Shown here piece after piece: positions 1 through 8,460 of a DNA stretch of 35,092 bases; the first letter of the stretch is position 1, and each line of letters begins with the position of its first letter. The notes beneath the pieces were generated by a model that saw only the letters and a list, made by a program, of their open reading frames with translations, had not been told where the DNA came from and searched no databases. This stretch comes from Halorubrum californiense DSM 19288 (lineage in GTDB: Archaea > Halobacteriota > Halobacteria > Halobacteriales > Haloferacaceae): NCBI RefSeq assembly GCF_000336875.1, contig NZ_AOJK01000072.1, forward strand, positions 66,776 to 101,867, written 5' to 3'. The position numbers and the translations under genes are program-made.

Positions 1-143
1 GATCAGTAGACGTCCACGTCTCGTCGAGCGACTGGGGCTATGGAGGTACTCACGGTCGAGCTACCGATAGCATATAAGCGAGCGGCTGGGTGCTTAGAAT
101 CCTTCACCGTCGCTTCGCTGACAACCGTATATAAACGACAATT
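1..143 (-). promoter_or_regulatory. Leftward promoter-like region with RNA-start repeat
   Basis: No gene is visible between the window edge and the end of hemA. On the minus strand a TATA-like box (plus-strand catataag, 71-78) lies about 25 bp upstream of the sequence CTCCATAGCCCCAGTCG (complement of 29-45). That sequence recurs at 21049-21066 and 21103-21120, also downstream of TATA-like boxes. A second near-symmetric AT-rich box (gtatataaac) lies at 128-137. The simplest reading is that a leftward transcript starts near position 46 and leaves the window. This is inference from sequence. Confidence 0.45.
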
Positions 144-1484
144 TTAGTCGTCGAGTTCCTCGGCGACGGAGTCCGGAGCCGCGTCCGGCCCGCCGGCCGC
201 GGCGTCGGCGATGTCCGCCTCCTCCGGCCCTTGGGCCTCCGCCGTGAACTCGGGGTCGAACAGCCGGAGCGCGGTCCGGATCGTCTCCCAGTCGTCCTCG
301 CCGGCGGCGTCGCGAAGCGAGCGCGTCGGCGCCGCGAGGAGCTGGCCGACCAGCGCGTCCGCCAAGTCTTCCACGGTCTCCCGCTGCTCGTCGGTCAGGT
401 CGCCCTGCGCCTCCAGCTTCGACATCGCGCGGTCGAGCTCGCGCCCCTTCACCCGGTCCGCGCCGGCGTACATCGCCGAGATGGCGTCGTCCGCGCGCTT
501 GCGCTTGTACGCCTCAAGAATGCGGTCGAGCTCGTCGTCGATGATCGACTCGACCTTCCGGGCCTCCTCGGCGCGGCTCTCTCTGGTCCGCCGGGTGACG
601 TCTTCGAGGTCGTCGATGTCGTAGACGGTGACGCCCTCGCGCGCGCCGGCCGCCGGATCCACGTCGCGGGGCTGCGCGATGTCGATACAGACGACCCGCC
701 CGGCCCCGTCGACGTACGACGGGTGGACGACGAGGTCCGGGCTCCCGGTCGCGGTGACGACGAGATCGGCGTCGGGAATGATCGCGGGGAGGTCAGCGAG
801 CGACACCGCCTCCGCGGGGGTGTCGACCTCCTCGGCGACGAACTCCGCGTGCGGCACCGTGCGGTTCGCGACGACGATCTCCGAGACGGCGGTGTCGTCG
901 AGCGTGCGGGCGGCGAGCGTCCCCATCTCGCCGGCGCCGACGACGACCGCCGACCCGTCGGTGAGGTCGATCTCGCTCGCCGCCAGCCGGACCGCCGCGG
1001 AGCCGAGCGAGACGACGCCCTCGTTGATCTCGGTCTCCGTCCGGGCGCGCTCGCCGACGTGGAGCGCCTTCGTCACGGCGTCCTTGAGGACGGGGCCGAT
1101 CCCGCCGGCGGACTTCGACTCCTCGTAGGCCTCGCGCAGCTGGCCGATGATCTGGTCTTCGCCGAGCACGAGCGACTCCAGTCCGGACGCGACGCGCATC
1201 AGGTGTTCTAGGCTCTCCTCGTGGTCGAGGCGGCGGACCGCGCCGCCGCGCACGTCCGGCGCGAACGTCGACAGCGCCGTCGCCCCGTCGACGGTCCGGT
1301 CGGTGACGACGTACGCCTCCGAGCGGTTGCACGTCTGTACCGCGAACGCCTCCTCGACCCCTTCGCGAGCGAGCAGGTCGGAGACGGTCGCGCGGACGCC
1401 GTCGCCGCCGGCGGCCTCGATTTCGTCGACGGTCGCGTCGGCGTGGGCGACGCTCACGCCGGCGATCGCACCCGTCTCTCTCAT
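144..1484 (-). CDS. hemA: Glutamyl-tRNA reductase
   Basis: Reduces glutamyl-tRNA(Glu) to glutamate-1-semialdehyde with NADPH, the first committed step of tetrapyrrole synthesis in archaea. The 446-residue protein has the catalytic-cysteine motif QTCNRSE (Cys52), the family signature SLVLGEDQIIGQ around residues 104-115, a Rossmann motif VVVGAGEMG for NADPH, and a C-terminal helical dimerisation region ending in an acidic tail. The open frame continues further upstream, but the ATG at 1484 starts the family-typical N-terminus and overlaps the stop of the preceding gene as ATGA. It is the third gene of a minus-strand operon with the precorrin-2 dehydrogenase and siroheme decarboxylase genes, so entry to the pathway and its siroheme/heme branch are probably co-expressed. 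Confidence 0.96.
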   Translation of the reverse strand: MRETGAIAGVSVAHADATVDEIEAAGGDGVRATVSDLLAREGVEEAFAVQTCNRSEAYVVTDRTVDGATALSTFAPDVRGGAVRRLDHEESLEHLMRVASGLESLVLGEDQIIGQLREAYEESKSAGGIGPVLKDAVTKALHVGERARTETEINEGVVSLGSAAVRLAASEIDLTDGSAVVVGAGEMGTLAARTLDDTAVSEIVVANRTVPHAEFVAEEVDTPAEAVSLADLPAIIPDADLVVTATGSPDLVVHPSYVDGAGRVVCIDIAQPRDVDPAAGAREGVTVYDIDDLEDVTRRTRESRAEEARKVESIIDDELDRILEAYKRKRADDAISAMYAGADRVKGRELDRAMSKLEAQGDLTDEQRETVEDLADALVGQLLAAPTRSLRDAAGEDDWETIRTALRLFDPEFTAEAQGPEEADIADAAAGGPDAAPDSVAEELDD

Positions 1485-2179
1485 CGGTCGAGTACCTCCT
1501 CGATCACGGTGTCGGCCTCTTGCCGTCCGTTGGATCTCCCCTTTTGTAAACCCTTCCAAACCCCCCGCGATCTGACAACGCGCCGGACCGCTTCCCGGCG
1601 TTTCTCGGGCGGTATACCCTCGGATTTCAGCTCCTCGCGGATCTCCCCGGAGAGCGCCGCCATCGCCCCCGCGCCCGCTATCTCGGCCTCGATCCGCTCC
1701 CGCAGCGCCTTCGCGAGCGCGGGGCTCGTTCCCCCCGTCGAGAGCGCCACGGTCACCGGGTCGTCCTCGACCGTCGCGGGCACCACCACGCTCCCGGGAT
1801 CGCGGCCCCCCGAAACGTCGGTCCGATTGATCAAGAGTCCCATGTCGAGCGCGGCAGACTCCACCGCGGCGTTGACCGCGCCGTCGTCGGTCGCGGCGAC
1901 CGCGAGCGCCGGGGCGAGTCGGTCGATCCACTCGGCGACGTCGTCGGCGTTCGGCGCGGCACGGACCAGTTCGACGGCCGGCGCTTCGTTCCCGTCGTCG
2001 CCGGTCTCGTCGTCGCTCTCGCCATCTTCGGCGAGCGATAGCAACCGCTCGTCGAACTCGGGGCTGACGACGACGACCCGCGCGGCCTCGTCGAACCCCT
2101 TCGCCTTCCGCGCCCCCACTGGACCGCCACCGAAGACGACGACCGTCTCGCCGGAGAGGTCGTGATACAGGGGCGTCAC
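1481..2179 (-). CDS. Precorrin-2 dehydrogenase / sirohydrochlorin synthesis (Met8/SirC-like)
   Basis: Probably oxidises precorrin-2 to sirohydrochlorin with NAD+; in Met8-type enzymes the same protein can insert iron. The 232-residue protein begins with the family's N-terminal Rossmann fold (VVVFGGGPVGARKA, about residues 13-26). It also has the second signature VALSTGGTSPALAK, typical of the CysG N-domain/Met8/SirC family, and a C-terminal helical domain. The start is GTG at 2179, overlapping the stop of the upstream gene as GTGA; the 3' end overlaps hemA by 4 bp. Placed between the siroheme decarboxylase and glutamyl-tRNA reductase, it fits the siroheme step of archaeal alternative heme synthesis. 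Chelatase activity cannot be decided from sequence. Confidence 0.9.
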   Translation of the reverse strand: MTPLYHDLSGETVVVFGGGPVGARKAKGFDEAARVVVVSPEFDERLLSLAEDGESDDETGDDGNEAPAVELVRAAPNADDVAEWIDRLAPALAVAATDDGAVNAAVESAALDMGLLINRTDVSGGRDPGSVVVPATVEDDPVTVALSTGGTSPALAKALRERIEAEIAGAGAMAALSGEIREELKSEGIPPEKRREAVRRVVRSRGVWKGLQKGRSNGRQEADTVIEEVLDR

Positions 2180-3261
2180 GCCGTGTTGCTGTCCGCCCGG
2201 TCCGCGATGCGGATGCCGGTCTTCTTCAGGATGCGCGTCGAGAACAGCGTGTCCCAGTCCTCGGCGCCGACATCCCAGTACTCGTCCATCAGCTCCCGCA
2301 CCTCGGCGATCCGGCGCTCGCTCTCCGCCTCCGTGCGGCCGTGCGTCATCGCGAAGAAGTTGTACTCCCAGACGCCGGCGTGACGCGGCCGTTCGTAACA
2401 GTGCGTGACGAAGTCCAGCGCCGCCACTGCGGGACCGACCTCGTCGAGGACGTCCTCGGGGACGTTCCAGACCGTCATTCCGTTCTCCGTGTAGCCGAGC
2501 GCGTAGTGGTTGGGGATGACGCCGACGCGGCGCACTTTCTCCTCCCGCTCGAACCGCTTGATCGTCTCGATCACCCAGTCCACGTCGGCACCGATCGCGG
2601 CCGCGACGTCGGCGTACGGCGTCTCCGTGATCGGCAGCCCGCCCTGAATCTCGACCACGAGGTCGCGCTCGTCCGGCGTGAGCGTCCCGCGGTCACTCGG
2701 CGTCACATCGGGGCCGAGGTCCGACAGGTCCACGTCGCCGTCGGACACCGGCCCGTCGACGAGGAACTTCGCGCCGACGTGGAACTCCTGAAGCTTCGGG
2801 AGGTTGTACGTCTCTTGGCCCGTCGCGTCCTCTATCTCCGCGAGCACCTCCTCGACCCGGTCGCTCCCGTCCTTGTCGGGGTCCGGGTGGTCCGCGACGC
2901 TCACCACGAACCACATGTTGAGGTGCGGGTGTTCCCGCTCGTAGTTGTGCGCGACCGCGGTGAACTCGTTGACGGTCTCCGCGATCGCTTCGTAGCGCTT
3001 CTCCGGCGCGTGCATCGCCACGAGCGACGCCGCTCCGCCGATCTCCTCGGCGTTGACGAGCGCGCCGAACCGCGAGAGGATTCCCTCCTCGTCGAGTTCG
3101 CGCACGCGCTCGCAAAGCTCCGCGCCCGTCACGTCGACGTCGCGCTCGCGGAGCGCGGCCGCCGCCGCGTCGAAGGGGCGCTCGGCGACCGGAAACCCGC
3201 CCTGGAACGCGTTGATGATCGCGCGGTCGAGCGTCGACAGCTCCGCGTCGACCTCTTGCAT
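2176..3261 (-). CDS. ahbA/ahbB: Two-domain siroheme decarboxylase (AhbA-AhbB type, AsnC/Lrp fold)
   Basis: Probably decarboxylates siroheme to 12,18-didecarboxysiroheme, the first dedicated step of alternative heme synthesis. The 361-residue protein is a tandem of two related units, about 1-160 and 190-350. Each has a winged-helix N-part with a GGFP/GGLP-containing segment, then an AsnC-like sheet with the family pattern HNYEREHPHLNMWF in unit 1 and CYERPRHAGVWEYNFF in unit 2. Bacterial AhbA and AhbB are separate subunits of about 160-170 residues, so this is a fusion. It was long annotated as an Lrp/AsnC transcriptional regulator because of its fold. The ATG at 3261 follows a TATA-like box about 26 bp upstream and heads the operon with the precorrin-2 dehydrogenase and hemA. 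Confidence 0.9.
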   Translation of the reverse strand: MQEVDAELSTLDRAIINAFQGGFPVAERPFDAAAAALRERDVDVTGAELCERVRELDEEGILSRFGALVNAEEIGGAASLVAMHAPEKRYEAIAETVNEFTAVAHNYEREHPHLNMWFVVSVADHPDPDKDGSDRVEEVLAEIEDATGQETYNLPKLQEFHVGAKFLVDGPVSDGDVDLSDLGPDVTPSDRGTLTPDERDLVVEIQGGLPITETPYADVAAAIGADVDWVIETIKRFEREEKVRRVGVIPNHYALGYTENGMTVWNVPEDVLDEVGPAVAALDFVTHCYERPRHAGVWEYNFFAMTHGRTEAESERRIAEVRELMDEYWDVGAEDWDTLFSTRILKKTGIRIADRADSNTA

Positions 3262-3283
3262 GGGGAGATATCGGGACCGAGCG

Positions 3284-3293
3284 AGAATAAGCG
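3284..3293 (-). promoter_or_regulatory. TATA-like box of heme/siroheme operon
   Basis: On the minus strand the sequence GCTTATTCTC lies about 26 bp upstream of the ATG at 3261, the spacing expected for a leaderless haloarchaeal transcript. No Shine-Dalgarno sequence is evident between the box and the ATG. Confidence 0.55.
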
Positions 3294-3349
3294 GTTCGGC
3301 CTGTCGCTGCGGTCGCGCCTCGATCCGCCGGCGGACCGCCGCGCCGCGG

Positions 3350-3817
3350 TCAGCCGTCCACGTCGCGGGCGATGTCCGCGAGCGACGAGCGCGGCCCGCG
3401 GTCCGCGTCGTAGACGGTCCGCTCGCCGGGAATTCGGAGCCCGTACAGCTCGCCGGGCACCACGACGTCGAGGACGACGCTGTCGCCCGGCTCCCGGCCG
3501 TTCGCGTCGAGCCACTCGACCAGCCGGTTCGTCCCCTCGCCGGACTCGCGCGCCAGGCGGCGGTTGTCGAACGCGCCGCGGAGGAGGCGCCCCCGCGAGT
3601 CGGCCGCGACCCGCGCGTGGTACTCCTCGCGGTCGAACGCGACGCGGATCACGTCTCCCTGACTCACGCCGAGCGCATCGCAGGAACCGGACTCGACGCG
3701 CCCGTCGAGCGCGTCGTCGTCCGGGAGCCTGACGCAGGGGCGGCGAGTGCCGCCGCTTCGGGCGAGCGAAACGCGGACCGAGCAAACGTCCTCGCCGTCG
3801 GAGGGGACGCGAGGCAT
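3350..3817 (-). CDS. Haloarchaeal protein of unknown function (possibly DUF7112)
   Basis: A 155-residue acidic, soluble protein with no membrane segment or signal peptide. I recall this family only from haloarchaea, tentatively DUF7112. It has an N-terminal beta-rich part with RVSLARSGGTRRPCVRLP, then GVSQGDVIRVAFDREEYHARV, which looks like a small barrel or AbrB-like substrate or nucleic-acid-binding fold. No catalytic motif is apparent. The gene starts 10 bp after the S6e stop on the same strand, so it is probably co-transcribed with that ribosomal protein gene and may work near translation. That is context inference only. Confidence 0.72.
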   Translation of the reverse strand: MPRVPSDGEDVCSVRVSLARSGGTRRPCVRLPDDDALDGRVESGSCDALGVSQGDVIRVAFDREEYHARVAADSRGRLLRGAFDNRRLARESGEGTNRLVEWLDANGREPGDSVVLDVVVPGELYGLRIPGERTVYDADRGPRSSLADIARDVDG

Positions 3818-3827
3818 CTGATCGGCG

Positions 3828-4232
3828 TTACTCGTCGGCTTCGTCGTCCGCGTCGCCCTCGCCGAACGCGGCCGCCACGTCGCCGTCGCCGTCGACGACG
3901 CTCGCGTTGATCTGCGCGATGTCGTCGTCGACCTCGCGGCCTCGGACGGTGATCCGCTTGCGCTCGCCCTCGCGGGACGGCTCGAAGCCGACGCCGCCCT
4001 CCAAGAGCAGTTCCTTCAGGCGCGTGCCGGAGACGTCCTCGCGCATCGGGCGCCCGGTCTCGTCGGAGCCGCCGGTGAGTTCGATCGTGTGGTCGGAGAG
4101 CCCGACGGCGTCGCCGCCGATCTCGTCGCCGAGTTCGCGACCGAGGAATCGGTTGGCGTCCTGTCCGTCGACCTCTCGCTGGAACGTCTCGCCGGTCTCG
4201 GGGTCGGCGACGACGACTTTGAATTCGGCCAT
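3828..4232 (-). CDS. rps6e: 30S ribosomal protein S6e
   Basis: Archaeal/eukaryotic small-subunit ribosomal protein S6e, 134 residues. The core runs from [18 protein letters not shown] through [34 protein letters not shown] and [10 protein letters not shown], all hallmark segments of the family, and ends with an acidic tail of Asp, Ala and Glu typical of haloarchaeal versions. The frame extends 11 codons upstream, but the ATG at 4232 gives the conserved MAEFKV start and lies about 26 bp after a strong TATA-like element, which would fall inside the longer version. The following gene is only 10 bp downstream. The archaeal character of this protein anchors the taxonomic reading of the window. Confidence 0.96.
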   Translation of the reverse strand: MAEFKVVVADPETGETFQREVDGQDANRFLGRELGDEIGGDAVGLSDHTIELTGGSDETGRPMREDVSGTRLKELLLEGGVGFEPSREGERKRITVRGREVDDDIAQINASVVDGDGDVAAAFGEGDADDEADE

Positions 4233-4252
4233 GCCCGAACGCACACTCCCGC

Positions 4253-4263
4253 GCATAAAAAGC
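4253..4263 (-). promoter_or_regulatory. TATA-like box of rps6e
   Basis: On the minus strand, GCTTTTTATGC is centred about 26 bp upstream of the S6e ATG at 4232, consistent with a leaderless mRNA. It supports the shorter start for S6e. Confidence 0.6.
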
Positions 4264-4298
4264 ACGTCGAAACGTCGGAACCGCGGACCGCGCCGCGC

Positions 4299-5087
4299 TC
4301 AGGCGTCTGCCCCGTCGACGCGGACGGTTTCGCGCTCGCCGTCGCCCCACGGCCCGTCGACGAACGCGGCCTCGACCGCGCGGGCGACGGTGTCCGGGTC
4401 GTCCGGACCGCCCGCGTCGGCGACGCTGCCGACCGACTCCGGGTCGAACGGCACGTCGAGCGCGCCGTAGACGCGATCCGTGACCCGCGCGATCGGGTCG
4501 GTGTCCGCCGCCGAGACGACGAGGACGCCCGCGACGAGCGCCGCGTCGGCGCGGACGCGCTGCGCGAGCCCCGCGACCTTGCCGCCGCTCGCGACGCTTC
4601 GGGCGTCCTCGGTCGCCGCATCGCCCGTGTCGCCTCCCGCGGGCCCGGCCGCGTCACTGTCCTCGCCCGCGACCCGAAGCGAGTGGTCCCCCGGACAGAA
4701 CGCGGCCGCCGGTTCCCCGCGGACCACGTCGGCGCCGAGTTCCCGGAGCGCGTCGCGGAGCGTCGCGGTCGCGGTCTCGTACCGCGAGTCGATCGAGCCG
4801 CGCGCGTCGCCCGCCGGCACCGCGACGCCGAACGAGAGCGTCGCTCCGGTGTACGCCACCGCGCGCCCCCCGACGTCGCGCTCGACGGGCGGGAAGCCGG
4901 CGTCGCGCGCCGCCCGCTTCGCCGCCTCGAATCCGGGCTCGCGGGCGTCCCGCCGACCGAACGCGACCTGCCGCGGCGGCGCGCTGACGCGGACGGCGGG
5001 GACGCCCTCCGCGGCGGACGCGAGCAGTTTAGCCGTCGGCTCGCGGTCGGCCGCCGGCGTCGCGAACTCGCCCCTGTACACACGCAT
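4299..5087 (-). CDS. Lipoate-protein ligase A family protein
   Basis: A member of the biotin/lipoate ligase (BPL/LPL catalytic) family, which transfers lipoate or a related acyl group to lysines of acceptor proteins. The 262-residue protein contains RDVGGRAVAYTGATLSFGV (residues 70-88), matching the family's RRxGGGxVxH-like loop with the second half altered. It also has SGGKVAGLAQR (about 167-177), with the conserved lysine (Lys170) that contacts the acyl-adenylate. A haloarchaeal low-complexity acidic insert occupies about residues 140-167. The ATG at 5087 is preferred over upstream in-frame codons because homology begins there. No lipoylated acceptor or 2-oxoacid dehydrogenase gene is nearby, so the substrate is unknown. 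It could equally be an octanoyltransferase-like member. Confidence 0.82.
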   Translation of the reverse strand: MRVYRGEFATPAADREPTAKLLASAAEGVPAVRVSAPPRQVAFGRRDAREPGFEAAKRAARDAGFPPVERDVGGRAVAYTGATLSFGVAVPAGDARGSIDSRYETATATLRDALRELGADVVRGEPAAAFCPGDHSLRVAGEDSDAAGPAGGDTGDAATEDARSVASGGKVAGLAQRVRADAALVAGVLVVSAADTDPIARVTDRVYGALDVPFDPESVGSVADAGGPDDPDTVARAVEAAFVDGPWGDGERETVRVDGADA

Positions 5088-5232
5088 GGCGAACCCGACG
5101 GCGGGCGCGCACAAGCCCTTTGCGCCGGGCGCGGTCGCCCGTCGGCGCGCTGCGAGCCCCGGAGGCGAGGACGCCCGACGCTCGGCGTGTGACACAACAG
5201 TTTTGTCGGCGCTGGAAGTCGTACAGGTATCG

Positions 5233-6909
5233 ATGAGCGATCTGGCCGCGCTGCCGGTTCAGGCCTACCTGATCGCCTGTCTGTTGGCGGGACTCATCGG
5301 GCTCTGGCTCGGCCGGGTGGCGTGGCGGGAGCGCGACGAGCCCGGCGGGATCGAGGTCGCGCTCTACCTGCTCTGTGGCGGCGGCGCCGCCGTCCTGTAC
5401 GCGCTCCAGATCGCCGCGCCCGGCGAGGCCGCGATGACGGTCGCGCTCAACCTCGCGACGCCGCTCGTGGGCGCGCTGCCGATCCTGTGGATCCTCTTCG
5501 CGCTGGCGTTCACCGGCCACGACCGCTGGCGGACGGAGAACCGGATCGTCGCGCTCGCGACCCCGGCGTTCGTCTGGGTCCTCCTCGCCTGGTCGAGCGG
5601 GACCCACGGGCTGGCCCGGCGCTCGATCGGTCCCGTCTCAGAGGGGCCGTTCACGCTGCTCGGATACGAACTCGGCCCCGCGGGCGGCACGTTCGTCCTC
5701 CTCGCGTACGGGCTGTGCGTCGCCGGCACCCTCCTCGTCGTCGACCTCTACGAGCGGACCGGGAACCGCTACCGGCTTCAGGCGTTCGTCGTGCTGCTCG
5801 GGACGCTGTTCCCGTTCCTGGCCGGCGTCGCGACGTTCGTCGACGTCGGGAGCTACGCGCACCTCTCGTGGCTGCCGACGGCGTTCGTGATCCACGGGGT
5901 GTTCCTCTACGGCACCGTCTTCTGGCTCGGCACCCTCGACGCCGCGGTCGTCGCGCGCGACACCGCCGTCGAGGTGATGCAAGACCCCGTCATCGTCTCC
6001 GGCTCCGACGGGCGCATCCGCGACCTGAACCCCGCCGCCGAGGCGATCCTCCCGCCGGACGCGGTCGGCTCGTCGCTGTCGGAGGCGTTCCCCCGGCTGG
6101 AGGTCGGCGACGAACACCCGATCGCCATCGGCGACCGCCAGTTCGACATCCAGGAGAACCCGATCACGGACCCGCGCGGGACGGACCGCGGCCACGTGTT
6201 CCTGCTCCGCGACGTCACCGCGAGGGAGCGGCGACAGACCGCACTCGAACGCCGAGAGGCCGAACTCGAACGCCAGAACGAGCGGCTCGAGGAGTTCGCC
6301 GGCGTCGTCTCGCACGACCTGCGGAACCCGCTCGCCGCCGCGTCCGCGGGAGTGGAACTGGCCCGTCAGCGCAGCGACGACCCGGACGGCGCCCTGGAGC
6401 GGGCCGCCAACGCCCACGAGCGCATGGACGACATGATCGAGGGACTGCTCGCGCTGGCAACGGCGGAGGAGACGGTCGACGACCTCGACCGCGTCTCGCT
6501 GGACGCGACGGTCAGGCGCGTCTGGTCGCGGCTCGAAACCGAGGACGCGACGCTGACCGTCGAGGGCGACGCGACTGCGCTGGCCGACCGCGACCGGCTC
6601 GAACAGCTGACTTCGAACCTGTTCCGCAACGCGATCGATCACGCGGGCGAGGACGTCGCCGTCACGGTCGCCATCACCCGGGACGGCGACGCGGTCGCGC
6701 TCGCGGTCGACGACGACGGCCCCGGGATCCCGCCGGAGGAGCGCGACCGCGTCGCCGAGCGCGGCGTGTCGCTCGGCGGCGGCACCGGGCTGGGACTCGC
6801 CATCGTCGGCGACATCGTCGAGGCCCACGGGTGGACGCTCTCGGTCGCCGAGTCCGACGCCGGCGGCGCGCGGTTCGTGATCGAGGGGATGGAGGCGGCG
6901 GACTCGTGA
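5233..6909 (+). CDS. Membrane histidine kinase with 7TM sensor and PAS domain
   Basis: A 558-residue sensor kinase. Residues 5-235 form about seven hydrophobic helices, matching the N-terminal 7TM module common in haloarchaeal histidine kinases. Residues 240-330 form a PAS domain (QDPVIVSGSDGRIRDLNPAAE) ending in a LLRDVTARE linker. A charged helix (331-352) leads to the HisKA dimerisation domain, with phospho-acceptor His361 in VVSHDLRNPLAA. The ATPase domain has an N-box NLFRNAIDHA (462-471), a G1 box DDDGPGIP (493-500) and a G2 box GGGTGLGLAI (515-524). The ATG at 5233 starts just before the first helix; the frame extends upstream antisense to the ligase gene and is not used. No response regulator is adjacent. 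The stop overlaps the GTG of the next gene by 4 bp. Confidence 0.93.
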   Translation: MSDLAALPVQAYLIACLLAGLIGLWLGRVAWRERDEPGGIEVALYLLCGGGAAVLYALQIAAPGEAAMTVALNLATPLVGALPILWILFALAFTGHDRWRTENRIVALATPAFVWVLLAWSSGTHGLARRSIGPVSEGPFTLLGYELGPAGGTFVLLAYGLCVAGTLLVVDLYERTGNRYRLQAFVVLLGTLFPFLAGVATFVDVGSYAHLSWLPTAFVIHGVFLYGTVFWLGTLDAAVVARDTAVEVMQDPVIVSGSDGRIRDLNPAAEAILPPDAVGSSLSEAFPRLEVGDEHPIAIGDRQFDIQENPITDPRGTDRGHVFLLRDVTARERRQTALERREAELERQNERLEEFAGVVSHDLRNPLAAASAGVELARQRSDDPDGALERAANAHERMDDMIEGLLALATAEETVDDLDRVSLDATVRRVWSRLETEDATLTVEGDATALADRDRLEQLTSNLFRNAIDHAGEDVAVTVAITRDGDAVALAVDDDGPGIPPEERDRVAERGVSLGGGTGLGLAIVGDIVEAHGWTLSVAESDAGGARFVIEGMEAADS

Positions 6910-7889
6910 CGGGAGCGCCGGCCGACGGCGGTACCGCCGACGTCGACTCCGACTCGCGGGCGGCGACCGTCGCGCTTCCCGACGACATCGTCGAGCGGTA
7001 CGAGAAGTTCTCGCGGTTCAACTCCCCGTACCCCGCCCACGACCGCGGCCGCGCGATCGACCTGTACCCGGGGGACGGCGTCGGGCGCTCCCCGGTCGCC
7101 GGGACCGTCCGCGAGGTCCGCACCGTCGGCTGTCCGGACCGGCCGTACGCGGCCGCCGAGGACCACCTGATCGTCGTCGGCCTCGCCGACGAGTGGTGCG
7201 CCCGCGCCGGCGCGCCCCCCGAAACGGTCGCGCGGATCCTCCACGTGATCCCCGAGGTGGAGCCCGGCGACCGGGTCGCCGTCGGCGACGCGCTCGGCCC
7301 GACGACCCGTTCCGGCTTCTTCGGCCAGTGGGTCGACGACCACGTCCACCTCGGCTTCCGCCCGCCGGACGCGAACCCCCTCCGAGCGAGCGGGTCGCTG
7401 CCGGTCGCCGCGCCCCTCCCGGTCGAGCCGGTCGCGTGGGACGGGACGGGACGCGTGGTCGAACGCGGCCCGAGCCACGTCGTTCTCGCCGGTCCGCGAC
7501 GCGCAGCCGACACCGGCCGGTCGTTCGCCGCGCTCGCGAGCGACGAGGGCGTCCCACTCGACGGCGGGGTGACGCACTACGCGGGCGGCGGGACGTTCGG
7601 AGCAGCTGAAGAGTCGTCCGTGACGGCCGGGACGACGCTATCGCTTTTCCGGACCGAGATCGGCAGGGTCCGAGCCGACGACGCGGACGCCGGAGCGCCG
7701 CGCGTCGAGTGGGCGCCGGTCGACGTCCTCGCGAACGGCGGGCGCGTGACCGGACTCTCGCTGTTCGCCGCGCGCGGCGACCGCTTCGGCGTGAAGGTGG
7801 TCTGCCCCGACCGCGAGTTCGATATCGGCGAGTCGGTGACGGTCGAGGTCGTCCCGAGCGACGACCCGATCCGACTCGGCGTCGGGTGA
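6906..7889 (+). CDS. M23 (LytM)-like protein, possibly catalytically degenerate
   Basis: A 327-residue soluble protein. The N-terminal part contains HDRGRAIDLYP (about residues 39-49), PVAGTVREV, RILHVIPEVEPGDRVAVGD and DDHVHLGFRPP (about 147-157). These follow the order of M23/LytM zinc-peptidase or duplicated-hybrid folds: an N-terminal Zn-site segment, a beta-barrel with SPxxGxV, and an HxH motif near the end. The first site reads DRGRAID rather than the usual HxGxD, so zinc binding and peptidase activity are doubtful; archaea also lack murein. The C-terminal half (about 180-327) has no motif I recognise. The GTG start at 6906 overlaps the histidine kinase stop (GTGA), implying translational coupling and a role linked to that sensor. 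No signal peptide is visible. Confidence 0.7.
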   Translation: MTGAPADGGTADVDSDSRAATVALPDDIVERYEKFSRFNSPYPAHDRGRAIDLYPGDGVGRSPVAGTVREVRTVGCPDRPYAAAEDHLIVVGLADEWCARAGAPPETVARILHVIPEVEPGDRVAVGDALGPTTRSGFFGQWVDDHVHLGFRPPDANPLRASGSLPVAAPLPVEPVAWDGTGRVVERGPSHVVLAGPRRAADTGRSFAALASDEGVPLDGGVTHYAGGGTFGAAEESSVTAGTTLSLFRTEIGRVRADDADAGAPRVEWAPVDVLANGGRVTGLSLFAARGDRFGVKVVCPDREFDIGESVTVEVVPSDDPIRLGVG

Positions 7890-7962
7890 GCGGGGCGTCA
7901 ATCGTCGGCCGGTTGTCGGGCGTTTCCGGGGGTACAAGCGATCGCGGGATATTCCCCAGACC

Positions 7963-8460
7963 ATGGACCGCACGGAGATCGCGGAGATGGACCCGCTCCC
8001 CGACGAGGCGACGGAGTTCGTCGCACGGAAGCTGGAAGACGAACACGGCTACCTCTCGTGGCTGAACACGTCGGTCGAAGTCATCGAGCGCGGTCGCGTC
8101 GTGCTCTCGATCCCCTTCGACGACAAGCTCACCAACGCCGACGGGCGGACGATCCACGGCGGGGTCGCGGCGACGCTTATCGACACGGCCGGCGGCGTCG
8201 CGCAGCGCACGACGTTCGAGGACCCGCTCGACGGCGGCGTCGCGACGGTGAACCTCAACGCGAACTACCTCCGCCCCGCCGACGGCGACCTCTGCGCCGA
8301 GGCCGAGGTGGTGCGGGCGGGCGGGTCGATCGGCGTCAGCAAGATGACCGTCACCACGGCCGGAAACGGCGGCGAAGGCGCCGAGGGGGACGGCGGGGGC
8401 GACGAGGACCGCTCGGAGGTCGTCGTCGGTCAGGGGTCGTTCCGGCTGTTCCGCGAGTAG
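7963..8460 (+). CDS. PaaI/YdiI-type hotdog thioesterase
   Basis: A 165-residue hotdog-fold protein, probably an acyl-CoA thioesterase. The segment TIHGGVAATLIDTAGGVAQRT (about residues 64-84) is the hallmark HGG...D motif region of PaaI-type enzymes, and NLNANYLRPADGDL (about 98-111) is the conserved second half. A low-complexity acidic loop of about 20 residues (127-147) separates the last two strands, a haloarchaeal decoration. A TATA-like ggtacaagc about 27 bp upstream of the ATG suggests a leaderless transcript. The 3' end overlaps the convergent moeA-like gene by 31 bp. The substrate is unknown and no phenylacetate genes are adjacent. Confidence 0.88.
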   Translation: MDRTEIAEMDPLPDEATEFVARKLEDEHGYLSWLNTSVEVIERGRVVLSIPFDDKLTNADGRTIHGGVAATLIDTAGGVAQRTTFEDPLDGGVATVNLNANYLRPADGDLCAEAEVVRAGGSIGVSKMTVTTAGNGGEGAEGDGGGDEDRSEVVVGQGSFRLFRE

